A stretch of 37,261 nucleotides of DNA from an uncultured Ideonella sp. (lineage in GTDB: Bacteria > Pseudomonadota > Gammaproteobacteria > Burkholderiales > Burkholderiaceae). The first letter of the stretch is position 1. Each line of letters begins with the position of its first letter. The notes beneath the pieces are model-generated. The model saw only the letters and a list, made by a program, of their open reading frames with translations. It did not search any database and was not told the origin of the DNA. Made by a program: the position numbers and the translations under genes. The stretch spans positions 1 through 37,261 of the forward strand of contig CAMLGG010000015.1 in assembly GCA_946479475.1 (NCBI GenBank), given 5' to 3'. Of the stretch, positions 1 through 7,546 are shown piece by piece.

Positions 1-37
1 TCGTGCACGGCACCGGTTCGGGTCGAATCGAGGAAGC

Positions 38-355
38 TCAGTCGAGCTGCAGGTAGACCCGCTGCCCTTCGATCTTCACGGGGTAGCTGCGCAGCGGCTC
101 GGTGACCGGGTCGCAGGTCGGCCGGCCGTTGCGCACGTCGAACTTGCCCTGGTGCAGCGGGCACTCGATCTCGTGGCCTTCGAGGAAGCCGTCGCACAGC
201 CGGGCCTGGCCGTGGGTGCAGACGTTGTCGGTGGCGAAGACCTCACTGCCCACGGTGTAGAGGGCGATGTCGCGGCCGTTCACGTGCACGCCCATCACGT
301 CGTCGGTGGGCAGCTCGCTGGCCGCGAGCGCGTCGATCCAGGGGGCTTGGCTCAT
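38..355 (-). CDS. nagAb: Rieske [2Fe-2S] ferredoxin of salicylate 5-hydroxylase
   Basis: A 105-residue ferredoxin that would carry electrons from the NagAa reductase to the NagGH oxygenase. The Rieske cluster ligands are visible as Cys46-x-His48 and Cys65-x2-His68, and the length fits a stand-alone Rieske ferredoxin of a ring-hydroxylating system. The start ATG overlaps the stop of nagH by four bases (ATGA), so translation is probably coupled. It is the last gene of the six-gene nag operon. A biphenyl- or naphthalene-type ferredoxin is the same family; the salicylate assignment rests on the neighbouring oxygenase and gentisate genes. Confidence 0.9.
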   Translation of the reverse strand: MSQAPWIDALAASELPTDDVMGVHVNGRDIALYTVGSEVFATDNVCTHGQARLCDGFLEGHEIECPLHQGKFDVRNGRPTCDPVTEPLRSYPVKIEGQRVYLQLD

Positions 356-834
356 ATCGGGTAGATGATCGAGTTGGGGATCATTTCGCTGTCGTAGATG
401 CACTCGCGGCGGGCGAACTTCAGGCCCGCGGGCGTGCGCACGACGGTGTCGAGGTAGCGGCCGACGTTGAACACGGTGGAGGCCTCGGACAGCTTGGTGC
501 GGAGCACCGCGTAGTTCGCCTCGCAGCGGAACTGCCCCGCCTCGACGCTGCGCACGACCGGCGTGCCCACCACGTGGCGCTGGTAGTACGGGTCGTGGAA
601 CAGCGTCTCCTTGATGCCGTAGACCCGGTCCTTCAGCATGCCCTTGCTGGTGAACGACAGCGTGGCGAGCGGGAAGCCGCACTCGTGGTTCTCTCGCGGC
701 TGCAGGCGGTAGACGCAGTCCTCGGTGAAGAACTCGGGCCACAGGTCCCACTGGCCGGAGTCGACCGCGCTCGCGTAGTCGGCATACAACTGCGTCAGCG
801 CCAGCCAGTCTTCGAAGTTGATGTTGCATGCCAT
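352..834 (-). CDS. nagH: Salicylate 5-hydroxylase, small (beta) oxygenase subunit
   Basis: A 160-residue ring-hydroxylating dioxygenase beta subunit with the NTF2-like alpha+beta fold of this family. It has no metal site and serves a structural role in the oxygenase hexamer. The N-terminal segment ([19 protein letters not shown]) and the central [10 protein letters not shown] region are typical of NagH-like subunits. Its ATG lies one base after the nagG stop codon. A strong ribosome binding site, GGAGGAAG, sits inside the last codons of nagG, about seven bases upstream. It overlaps nagAb by four bases. Partner of NagG; function inferred from family and context. Confidence 0.9.
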   Translation of the reverse strand: MACNINFEDWLALTQLYADYASAVDSGQWDLWPEFFTEDCVYRLQPRENHECGFPLATLSFTSKGMLKDRVYGIKETLFHDPYYQRHVVGTPVVRSVEAGQFRCEANYAVLRTKLSEASTVFNVGRYLDTVVRTPAGLKFARRECIYDSEMIPNSIIYPI

Positions 835-835
835 T

Positions 836-2209
836 TCAGTCTTCCTCCGGCGCTCCGAAGGAGCCGCCGTCTACAAGCGGCGTGCGCGGATCCGGCTCTG
901 CCGGTCCGCTGCGCGAGCCCCCTCGGGGGGCAGCCCCCGGAAGGGGGCGTGGGGGCTCCATGATCTCGCGCCAGTAGCGGTACATGCCTCGGATCAAGGT
1001 CTCCGTCACCATGTGCTCGGCGTCCTCCACTTCACGCCCGCCCAGCTCGGCCACCGCGCGGTGGAAGGGCTTGCTCTCGAAGGCCTGCTGCGAGAACTCG
1101 ATCACCTCGCCGTCGTCGGCCGAGACGAAGCCGGCCGGGCCGAAGAGGTTGGCCTGGCGCAGGCGCCGCTCGGTCATCTCCTCGCTGTCGTCCTCGAAGC
1201 CGAAGTGCGTCCACACGAAATCGAAGCTGCCGTGGCCGCTGGGCTGGATGTGGCGGGTGGAGACGCTGTTGACCTGCTGCTGCAGGATGACGCTCGGGAA
1301 GATGGTCGTCATCACCGCCGTCGGGCCGTTCCACCAGGGCTCGGGCACGATGTCGAGGAAGCTGGGGTCCTGCAGCTGCATGCTCTCCTTGAAGCTGGAG
1401 ACCTGCGTGACCTGCTCGGCCTTGCCCCCGCTGCCGCGGGTGCTGATCATCGCGGCGTGGCGATGCTTCGCATCCATGCGCAGCTGCGACTTGTTGTCCG
1501 CCCGCCAGAGGCCGAAGGTGACGAACCAGGTGTGCAGCAGGCCCGGGTGGTATGGGTCCTTGATGTTCTCCTGCATCAGCTTCCAGTTGCCCGGGATGCG
1601 CTGGCGGTTGTAGCCGAGGATCTTCAGCTGGCGGCCGTTGAAGAGGCGGTCGAAGTAGCCGAGGATGGTGGGCCCCAGGTAGTCCTCCAGCGATTCGACG
1701 TTCTCGTCGAAGCTCGCGAAGACCACGCCGCCCCGCGTCGCGACCTTCAGCTTCGTCAGGCCGTGCTCGCTCGTCTTGAAGTCGGCCGGCATGCCGCCGT
1801 GCACCTGGCCGTCCTGCTTCACGCCACGGCGGAAGGGCACGCCCTGCAGATCGCCCTTGAGCGTGTAGCTCCACTGGTGGTAGGGGCAGACGAAGTCCTT
1901 GCGATGGCCGTGCCGCTCGCGGCAGAAGCGCATGCCGCGATGGGCGCAGACGTTCTCGACGACATTGATGGCGCCGTCCGCGTCGCGCACCATGATCACC
2001 GAGCGCTCGCCGACGACGGTGCGCTTGAAATCGCCAGCGTTCTGCACCTCGGCCTCCAGGCCCACGTAGCACCAGTGGCCCTGGTAGAAGAAGCGCTCCA
2101 GCTCGCGCCGGTAGAGCTCCTCGCTCGTGTAGGCGAGGAAGGGGATGCGGTGGGTGCCTTCGCCCTCCCACTGCGGGTGGATGGGGAAGATCGTCGAACT
2201 CTGGCTCAT
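836..2209 (-). CDS. nagG: Salicylate 5-hydroxylase, large (alpha) oxygenase subunit
   Basis: A 457-residue Rieske non-heme iron oxygenase alpha subunit that would hydroxylate salicylate at C5 to gentisate. The Rieske ligands are Cys88-x-His90 and Cys108-x2-His111. The mononuclear iron site shows Asp218, His221 and His226 in NWKLMQENIKDPYHPGLLH. The body closely resembles NagG as I remember it, which is about 423 residues long. The extra ~35 C-terminal residues (Pro/Gly/Arg/Ser-rich) are encoded by a GC-rich palindromic repeat and look like an acquired tail. The start has a good ribosome binding site (GAGGAGA). An anthranilate- or other benzoate-type hydroxylase is possible, but the adjacent gentisate genes favour salicylate. 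Confidence 0.9.
   Translation of the reverse strand: MSQSSTIFPIHPQWEGEGTHRIPFLAYTSEELYRRELERFFYQGHWCYVGLEAEVQNAGDFKRTVVGERSVIMVRDADGAINVVENVCAHRGMRFCRERHGHRKDFVCPYHQWSYTLKGDLQGVPFRRGVKQDGQVHGGMPADFKTSEHGLTKLKVATRGGVVFASFDENVESLEDYLGPTILGYFDRLFNGRQLKILGYNRQRIPGNWKLMQENIKDPYHPGLLHTWFVTFGLWRADNKSQLRMDAKHRHAAMISTRGSGGKAEQVTQVSSFKESMQLQDPSFLDIVPEPWWNGPTAVMTTIFPSVILQQQVNSVSTRHIQPSGHGSFDFVWTHFGFEDDSEEMTERRLRQANLFGPAGFVSADDGEVIEFSQQAFESKPFHRAVAELGGREVEDAEHMVTETLIRGMYRYWREIMEPPRPLPGAAPRGGSRSGPAEPDPRTPLVDGGSFGAPEED
915..958. repeat. GC-rich palindromic repeat inside the 3' end of nagG
   Basis: An imperfect palindrome with outer arms GAGCCCCC (915-922) and GGGGGCTC (951-958). Inside it is a hairpin GCCCCC-GGAA-GGGGGC (933-948) and a CCCCC/GGGGGG pairing (918-930). 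It resembles a second element at 25065-25095 that has the same GAGCCCC...GGGGCTC ends. It lies within the reading frame of nagG and encodes much of its extra C-terminal tail. REP-like intergenic repeats of this style are common in Burkholderiales genomes; I cannot count copies from this window. Confidence 0.65.
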
Positions 2210-2231
2210 GCTTGTCTCCTCGAGCGAGTCG

Positions 2232-2927
2232 TCACGCCGTGACCGAGACCTCGATCGAACCGAGGCCCTCGATCTCGCCGCGCATTGCGTCGCCGGCCAC
2301 CACCGCGTTCACGCCCTCCGGCGTGCCGGTCATGATCAGGTCGCCCGGCTCCAGCGTCTCGTACTCCGACAGGCAGGCCACGCATTCGGCCACCGACCAG
2401 ATCAGCTTGGCGATGTCAGATGACTGGCGCGGCTGGCCGTTGACGGTGAGCGTGATCGCCGCGGCCGCCGGGTGGCCGATGTCCTCGGCGCGGTGCAGCG
2501 GGCCGATGGGCGCGGAGAGAGCGAAGGACTTGCCGAACTCCCACGGCCGGCCCTTGTCGCGCGCTTCCAGCTGCAGGTCGCGGCGCGTCATGTCCAGGCC
2601 CACCGCGTAGCCGTAGACGTGCTCCAGCGCTCGCTCGATGGGGATGTCGCGACCGCCCCGGCCGATGGCGACCACCAGTTCGACCTCGTGGTGGTAGTTC
2701 TTCGTCCTCGGCGGATACGGCACGCTGGCGGGCGCGGTCGCATCCACCACCGCGGCCGCCGGCTTCATGAAGAAGAAGGGCGGCTCGCGGTCCGGGTCCT
2801 TGCCCATCTCGCGCGCATGGGCCGCGTAGTTGCGGCCGACGCAGTAGACGCGGTGGACCGGGAAGCGCTCGTCGCGCCCGGCGATGGTCAGGGTCGGTTG
2901 CGGCGGGGAGGCGAGGGCGAGTTTCAT
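2232..2927 (-). CDS. nagK: Fumarylpyruvate hydrolase (fumarylacetoacetate hydrolase family)
   Basis: A 231-residue protein of the fumarylacetoacetate hydrolase fold, which would split fumarylpyruvate into fumarate and pyruvate in the gentisate pathway. Family marks include VYCVGRNYAAHA near residue 30, the metal-binding HHEVELVVAIG segment, a second GYAVGLDMTRRDLQ block and the C-terminal LEPGDLIMTGTPEGV. Length fits the short NagK-like group. The frame is open further upstream, but ATG at 2927 follows a purine-rich AAAAGG and gives the normal N-terminus. It sits between gentisate dioxygenase and the oxygenase. Because no maleylpyruvate isomerase is nearby, it may act on maleylpyruvate directly; that is inference. 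Confidence 0.88.
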   Translation of the reverse strand: MKLALASPPQPTLTIAGRDERFPVHRVYCVGRNYAAHAREMGKDPDREPPFFFMKPAAAVVDATAPASVPYPPRTKNYHHEVELVVAIGRGGRDIPIERALEHVYGYAVGLDMTRRDLQLEARDKGRPWEFGKSFALSAPIGPLHRAEDIGHPAAAAITLTVNGQPRQSSDIAKLIWSVAECVACLSEYETLEPGDLIMTGTPEGVNAVVAGDAMRGEIEGLGSIEVSVTA

Positions 2928-2956
2928 GGGCGGGGCCTTTTCATTCGTTGATGTCG

Positions 2957-4006
2957 TCACTGGCGCTGCTCGCGCCACAGGCCGAGCGCCTGCTGCACCG
3001 GCCGGTCCGAGAAGCTGAACAGGAGTGCGTCGCGGCTCGCGCGCAGGCTGAGGGCATGCCACGAGGGCACGACGAAGACGTCGTTCTCGTGGATGCGCCA
3101 GGTCTGCTCGCCGACCTGCACTTCGGCGCTGCCTTCGAGGCAGACGTGCACGGTGCCGTCCGTGCAGCGGTACGGCCGCGTCTCGAAACCCGCCGGCAGC
3201 CACTGCGCGAACGCGCCGATGGTGGGCATGGGCGAGGCGCCCGTCGCCGGGTTCACGTAGCGCAGCTTGAAGCCGTGGTGCGCATCCGGCGTGCCGCGCG
3301 CGATGGCCTGCAGCGAGGCGCGTGTGCGCTCGAAGGGGTAGACGAAGACGCGCGTCGGCTCGGCCGGCCGGGGCTGGTAGTCCAGCGGGACCATGTTGGC
3401 GCCGTAGCGGGCGAGTGCGTCTCCCTCAGGCCGCGTGGGCTCTTGCGACTGTTGCTCGCTCTTCTCCGAGAAGCCCGCGTCGAGGAAGCGGACGATGGGG
3501 ATGTCCAGGCCATCGAGCCACACGACCGGCTGCTCGCCGAGGTTGCCGTGGTCGTGCCAGGTCCAGGCAGGCGTGATGATGAAGTCGCCGCGGCGCATGG
3601 TGGTTCGTTCGCCGTCCACCGCCGTGTAGGCGCCTTCGCCGTCCAGCACCAGGCGCAGCGCGGATTGCGTGTGCCGGTGCGCGGGCGCCACCTCGCCCGG
3701 CAGGATGAGCTGCAGGCCGGCATAGAGCGACTGCGTGATGCACGACTGGCCGCGCAAGGCCGGGTTCTCGAGGATGAGCACGCGGCGCTCGGCCTCCTCG
3801 GCGCTGATCAGCCGGCCGGCCTCCATCACCTGCTCGCGCAGTTCGGCGTAGCGCCACAGCGCAGCCTGGGCGGGTGAGCGGGGCTGCGGCGGCACGAGGG
3901 CGCCGAGCACTTCCCACAAGGGCGTCATGCTGTGAGCGCCGATGCGCTCGTAGTAGGCGGCGCGTGCAGCGCGTTGTGCATCGGTGGGCGGGGTGGCGGC
4001 GTGCAT
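2957..4006 (-). CDS. nagI: Gentisate 1,2-dioxygenase (bicupin)
   Basis: A 349-residue bicupin that would open the ring of gentisate with O2 to give maleylpyruvate, using ferrous iron. The N-terminal cupin carries the metal ligands His110, His112 and His151 (APAHRHTQSALR and the following WTWHDHG). The second cupin, around residues 260-335, has lost most ligands, as is usual in this family. Length fits family members of about 340-360 residues. It starts three bases after the nagAa stop, so it is second in the operon. The match to salicylate/3-hydroxybenzoate-type gentisate dioxygenases is strong by eye. Confidence 0.92.
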   Translation of the reverse strand: MHAATPPTDAQRAARAAYYERIGAHSMTPLWEVLGALVPPQPRSPAQAALWRYAELREQVMEAGRLISAEEAERRVLILENPALRGQSCITQSLYAGLQLILPGEVAPAHRHTQSALRLVLDGEGAYTAVDGERTTMRRGDFIITPAWTWHDHGNLGEQPVVWLDGLDIPIVRFLDAGFSEKSEQQSQEPTRPEGDALARYGANMVPLDYQPRPAEPTRVFVYPFERTRASLQAIARGTPDAHHGFKLRYVNPATGASPMPTIGAFAQWLPAGFETRPYRCTDGTVHVCLEGSAEVQVGEQTWRIHENDVFVVPSWHALSLRASRDALLFSFSDRPVQQALGLWREQRQ

Positions 4007-4009
4007 GCT

Positions 4010-4996
4010 TCAAGTGGGTTGGGTGTAGAAGGCGTCGGCGTGGATGCGGGCCGGGTCCATGCCCTTGCGCCGCACCAGCAGGGTCGCGGCCTCGACCATC
4101 GGCGGCGAGCCGCAGAGGTAGGCGCGCCAGCCGTCCAGGCGCGGCAGGTCCTCGGCGATCGCGTCGGTGACCAGGCCGCAGCGGTGCTCGCGCGGGTCGC
4201 CGCCCGAGGTGACCACGACGTCGACCTTCAGCCCCGGGTGCTCGCGCTGCAGGGCGGCCAGCCAGTCCAGGCCGTAGACGTCGCGCGGCGAGCGCACGCC
4301 GAAGTACAGATGCACCGGGTTGCGCATCCCGCCTTCGACGGCGCCGCGCAGGATGGAGAGGATGGGTGCGAGGCCGGTGCCGCCGGCCACGCAGAGGATC
4401 GGGCCCTCGTGCTTGCGGCGCAGGTAGGCGGTACCGAGCGGGCCGCTCACGCGCACCGCGTCGCCCGGCTTGAGCTCGCTGGCGATGTAGCCCGAGACGC
4501 GGCCGCCGGCCACCACGCGCACGTGGAACTCCAGCGTCGAATCGGCAGCGACGCCGGCCATCGAGTACGGCCGCACATGCTCCGGCGTGAACTGCAGCTG
4601 TGCGTACTGACCCGGCGAGAACTCGATCGGCTTGGCCGGCTTGAGCACCACGCGCCTGATGTCGTGCGTCATGGCTTCGACCGCCAGCACCGTGGCCTTG
4701 ACGATGCGCGCCGGGTGCACGACGACCTCGTCCGGCTCCGGGATCTCGATGGTGCAGGGCTCGGTGAGGAAGGTCTGGCAGGCGAGCACGTAGGCGTCGC
4801 GCCCGTCCAGCGGGTTCTGCACCGAGCGGCCCGAGTCCAGCACTTCGCCATCCACCACCCGGCAGCGACAGGTGCCGCAGCGGCCGGCCATGCAGCTGTA
4901 CGACATCGGGACCTGCGCCTCCCGCAGGGCATCCAGCAGGTTGGCGCCGGGCCGCACCTCGATGGTCTTCTGCAGGGGCCGGATGTGCACTTCCAT
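4010..4996 (-). CDS. nagAa: Ferredoxin reductase of salicylate 5-hydroxylase (2Fe-2S/FAD/NAD)
   Basis: A 328-residue electron-transfer flavoprotein passing electrons from NAD(P)H to the NagAb ferredoxin. Domains in order: a plant-type [2Fe-2S] ferredoxin domain (residues 1-90; ligands Cys35, Cys40, Cys43, Cys73), an FAD-binding domain with the RPYSMAG motif, and a nucleotide-binding domain with [10 protein letters not shown] and a C-terminal YLCGSPPMV. It is the first gene of the operon, facing nagR across 89 bases. The ATG lacks a clear ribosome binding site, so the mRNA leader may be short or the start slightly different. In classical nag operons this gene is likewise promoter-proximal. Confidence 0.92.
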   Translation of the reverse strand: MEVHIRPLQKTIEVRPGANLLDALREAQVPMSYSCMAGRCGTCRCRVVDGEVLDSGRSVQNPLDGRDAYVLACQTFLTEPCTIEIPEPDEVVVHPARIVKATVLAVEAMTHDIRRVVLKPAKPIEFSPGQYAQLQFTPEHVRPYSMAGVAADSTLEFHVRVVAGGRVSGYIASELKPGDAVRVSGPLGTAYLRRKHEGPILCVAGGTGLAPILSILRGAVEGGMRNPVHLYFGVRSPRDVYGLDWLAALQREHPGLKVDVVVTSGGDPREHRCGLVTDAIAEDLPRLDGWRAYLCGSPPMVEAATLLVRRKGMDPARIHADAFYTQPT

Positions 4997-5055
4997 GGGA
5001 CCGGATCGTCGGCGCTCCGCCTCGATCAGCCAAGAGGATTCGGGCTATATGCTGT

Positions 5056-5070
5056 ATCACTCGCGGTGAT
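5056..5070. promoter_or_regulatory. Putative NagR operator (LysR T-N11-A box)
   Basis: A perfect 15-base palindrome, ATCACTCGCGGTGAT, lies between the divergent nagAa and nagR starts, 16 bases before nagR and 60 bases before nagAa. It fits the LysR T-N11-A rule. Read on the nagAa strand (ATCACCGCGAGTGAT) it keeps the CGC centre and the TGAT end of the NahR/NagR consensus as I recall it (ATTCACGCT-N2-TGAT). An AT-rich patch (TATATG at 5046-5051) next to it may be a -10 element. Likely role: salicylate-dependent activation of the operon and autoregulation of nagR. Confidence 0.65.
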
Positions 5071-5085
5071 GACGAAGGAAGACCC

Positions 5086-5997
5086 ATGGAGCTGCACGAA
5101 CTCGACCTGAACCTGCTCGTGGTCTTCAACCACCTGCTGGTGGAGCGCAAGGTCTCGAAGGTTGCCGAGGTGCTCGGCATCTCGCAGCCGGCGGTGAGCA
5201 ATTCGCTGGCCAAGCTGCGCAGGCTCTTCGGCGACGAGCTCTTCCTGCGCACGCCCAAGGGCATGGAGCCCACGCCCTTCGCCGACCAGCTCGCCGAATC
5301 GGTGAGCTACGCGCTCGGCATGATCCACAGCGGGGTCAACCAGCGGACCAGCTTCGATCCCGCCAGCGCCAGGCAGGCCTTCACCATCGGCATGACCGAC
5401 GTCGGCGAGATCTACTTCCTGCCCGCGCTGATGGAGCGGCTACGGCTCGAGGCGCCGGGCGTCACGCTGAGCACCGTGCGCAACACCGCCATCAACCTGC
5501 GCGACGAGCTCGAGGCCGGCAAGGTCGACCTCGCCATCGGCCTGTTGCCGCAGCTCAAGGCCGGCTTCTTCCAGCGGCGCCTGTTCAGCCAGCCCTACGT
5601 CTGCCTCATGCGCCGCGGCCATCGGCTGGACAAGCGCAGGATGAGCATGGCCGAGTTCTCGGCCGCCGAGCACCTGGTGGTCATCTCCGCCGGCACCGGG
5701 CACGGCAAGGTCGACGAGGTGCTCCAGCGCAGCGGCGTGCAGCGCCACGTTCGCCTGACCGTGCCGCACTACGTGGGCGTCGGCCACATCCTCCAGGCCT
5801 CGGACCTCATCGCGACCGTGCCCGAGCGCCTGGCCGACCGCCTCATCGAGCCCTTCGGCCTGGCCAAGGTGCCTCACCCGGCGAAGCTGCCGGACGTCGC
5901 CATCAACGTCTTCTGGCACGCCAAGTTCCACCGCGCCCCGGCGAACCGGTGGCTCAGGGGCGTGGTGTTCGAGTTGTTCGCGGATGGGAAGGGGTGA
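5086..5997 (+). CDS. nagR: LysR-type activator of the salicylate/gentisate operon (NagR/NahR family)
   Basis: A 303-residue LysR-type regulator. The winged helix-turn-helix is at residues 1-65 (DLNLLVVFNHLLVERKVSKV, then GISQPAVSNSLAKLR), followed by the inducer-binding domain (about 90-300). The N-terminus and the segment TIGMTDVGEIYFLPALMERL are characteristic of the NahR/NagR/DntR branch, whose known inducer is salicylate. ATG follows AAGGAAGA by about five bases. It is divergent from nagAa with a palindromic operator between them. Expected to bind that operator constitutively and activate the operon when salicylate is present. Confidence 0.92.
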   Translation: MELHELDLNLLVVFNHLLVERKVSKVAEVLGISQPAVSNSLAKLRRLFGDELFLRTPKGMEPTPFADQLAESVSYALGMIHSGVNQRTSFDPASARQAFTIGMTDVGEIYFLPALMERLRLEAPGVTLSTVRNTAINLRDELEAGKVDLAIGLLPQLKAGFFQRRLFSQPYVCLMRRGHRLDKRRMSMAEFSAAEHLVVISAGTGHGKVDEVLQRSGVQRHVRLTVPHYVGVGHILQASDLIATVPERLADRLIEPFGLAKVPHPAKLPDVAINVFWHAKFHRAPANRWLRGVVFELFADGKG

Positions 5998-6143
5998 GGG
6001 CAGGAGCGGGGGCCGGCCGGCCGCTCGTCGTTCGCCAGCGTGCTTCGTCGGCGCGCATCCTGCACAGTCGCAAGTCGTTGGCCGTGCCCCGGCTGCTCGC
6101 CCACACTGCGCCGCGTCCGCACTTCATCCGAGAGATTCACACC

Positions 6144-6809
6144 ATGGACTACCGCATCCTGCTGGCCGCACCCCTGGCCGCTGCCGCCGTCACCGCCAGC
6201 GGGGCCGACGCCTTGCGCCAGCCCGAAGGCTGGATGGCCATGGCTTCCTATGCCTGGCCGCAAGGCCAGACGCATGAGGCCGGCGTCGCCCCCGAGACCG
6301 AAACGAGCGGCCAGCGTGCACTCACCGTCAAGTCGCTGGGCCGGCGTCAACCCACCGAAATCGGCAGCGTCAGCCAGTTCGCGTTCGGCTATGCCGGCAA
6401 GCGCGTGCGCCTGACGGCCCAGGTGAAGACGGCGGGCCTCGACGGCTGGGGCGGCCTGGTGATCAGCCAGGGTTTCACGCCCCTGCCGTACCTGGCCTTC
6501 ACGGACGCCTACGCCACCACGCCGCCGCTGGGTGCCGCAGGTTGCCCCGACTGGTGCGAGGTGAGCGTGGTGGCCCACGTGGCGGCCGACAGTGACAAGG
6601 GCGGTGTGGTCAACGTCGGCCTGGCGCTGGTGGGCAGCGGCCAAGCCTGGGCCCGCAGCGTGCGGCTGGAGGCCGTGGGCGACGACGTGCCGGTGACCAC
6701 CGAGGTCTTCGCGGCCAAGGCGGCCGGGCAGGTCAGAGAGAGTGCCTTGCAGGGCCAGCAGCTGATGGCCGCGCAGAAGAAGACGCCCACGAACTTGTCG
6801 CTGCGCTGA
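6144..6809 (+). CDS. Secreted protein with a jelly-roll-like C-terminal domain (paralogue 1)
   Basis: A 221-residue protein of no recognised enzyme family. The N-terminus (MDYRILLAAPLAAAAVTASGADA) reads as a short signal peptide. The rest resembles the beta-sandwich module that follows the DNA-binding part of some AraC-type regulators: an AGKRVRLTAQVKT strand, a GWGGLVI strand, a W-x2-VSVVAHV strand, and the closing GSGQAWARSVRLEAVGDDVPVTT. It lacks a DNA-binding domain. The next gene is a paralogue sharing the MDYR start and closing motif. It heads a probable operon with a LytS kinase and LytTR regulator, which suggests a periplasmic or surface ligand-binding role; that is inference. Confidence 0.7.
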   Translation: MDYRILLAAPLAAAAVTASGADALRQPEGWMAMASYAWPQGQTHEAGVAPETETSGQRALTVKSLGRRQPTEIGSVSQFAFGYAGKRVRLTAQVKTAGLDGWGGLVISQGFTPLPYLAFTDAYATTPPLGAAGCPDWCEVSVVAHVAADSDKGGVVNVGLALVGSGQAWARSVRLEAVGDDVPVTTEVFAAKAAGQVRESALQGQQLMAAQKKTPTNLSLR

Positions 6810-6850
6810 GCGCGCCCCCAGCCCCGACACGAACCCATCAAGGAAACCAC

Positions 6851-7546
6851 ATGGACTACCGAGCCCTCTTCATCACCCCGCTCGCCGCATTGGTCTTGAG
6901 CGTCGGCGCCACCGGCCTGCAGATGCCCGCCGGCTGGCAGGCCAGCAAAGCTCCACGGGCGGATGCCGCGGCCATCGGCGCAGCCGTCGACCAGTACGAG
7001 ATCGGCATCGACACGGCCCTGCCCGGCAGCTCCCCCAGCCTGACCGTGCGCTGCGTTGCCAAGTTGAACCCTGAGATCATCAGCGTTGGGCACGCCTACC
7101 AAAGCGTCAGCGGCTACGCCGGCCAACGCGTGCGCTTCAGCGGCCAGGTGCGCGCCGAGGCTCCCAGCGGCTGGGCCGGCCTGTACCTCGGCCTGGGTGA
7201 CATGGACCGCGATCTGCTCACGCCCGTGGCGATGGGCGAAGCGGGGGTGGAGAAGCGCCTGCCCCTGGGCGCGGCGGTGCCGGCTGCCGACGGCCTGTGG
7301 CACGACGTGAGCGTGGTGCTGGACGTGCCGGCCGACCCGCCTTGGCTCACCCTGGGCGTGGCCCAGGTGGGCGAAGGCCAGGTCTGGGTGCGCGACCTGA
7401 GGTTCGAGGTGGTGGGCGCCGAGGTGCCGGTCACCACCACGCCGATCGGCATTGACTGGGCACAGGCCCGGCGCACCCGTATCCAGCAGCGCGAGACCCT
7501 GGCCGCGCTGCAGCCGCAACCGCTGGGCAATGCCGCTTTCGACTGA
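6851..7546 (+). CDS. Secreted protein with a jelly-roll-like domain (paralogue 2)
   Basis: A 231-residue paralogue of the preceding gene, starting 41 bases after it with a ribosome binding site (AAGGAAA). The signal-like N-terminus is MDYRALFITPLAALVLSVGA. Shared motifs are GYAGQRVRFSGQV, GWAGLYL, W-x-DVSVVLDVPAD and GEGQVWVRDLRFEVVGAEVP, ending in VTT and a polar tail. The GQVWVRDLRFE motif is close to the GQVWIDDVRFE motif of jelly-roll modules attached to AraC-family regulators. Its 3' end overlaps the most upstream start of the histidine kinase gene. Function unknown; a sensory accessory of the kinase is plausible. Confidence 0.7.
   Translation: MDYRALFITPLAALVLSVGATGLQMPAGWQASKAPRADAAAIGAAVDQYEIGIDTALPGSSPSLTVRCVAKLNPEIISVGHAYQSVSGYAGQRVRFSGQVRAEAPSGWAGLYLGLGDMDRDLLTPVAMGEAGVEKRLPLGAAVPAADGLWHDVSVVLDVPADPPWLTLGVAQVGEGQVWVRDLRFEVVGAEVPVTTTPIGIDWAQARRTRIQQRETLAALQPQPLGNAAFD

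Noticed and set aside
818..2242. Long open frame on the plus strand opposite nagG (474 codons)
   Set aside because: It is the antisense of a well-conserved oxygenase gene. Its Ala/Arg/His-rich translation has no domain; long antisense frames are expected at this GC content.
3426..5273. 615-codon minus-strand frame across nagI, nagAa and the start of nagR
   Set aside because: It runs out of frame with nagI and nagAa and through the divergent promoter, and encodes a low-complexity Arg/Ala-rich sequence.
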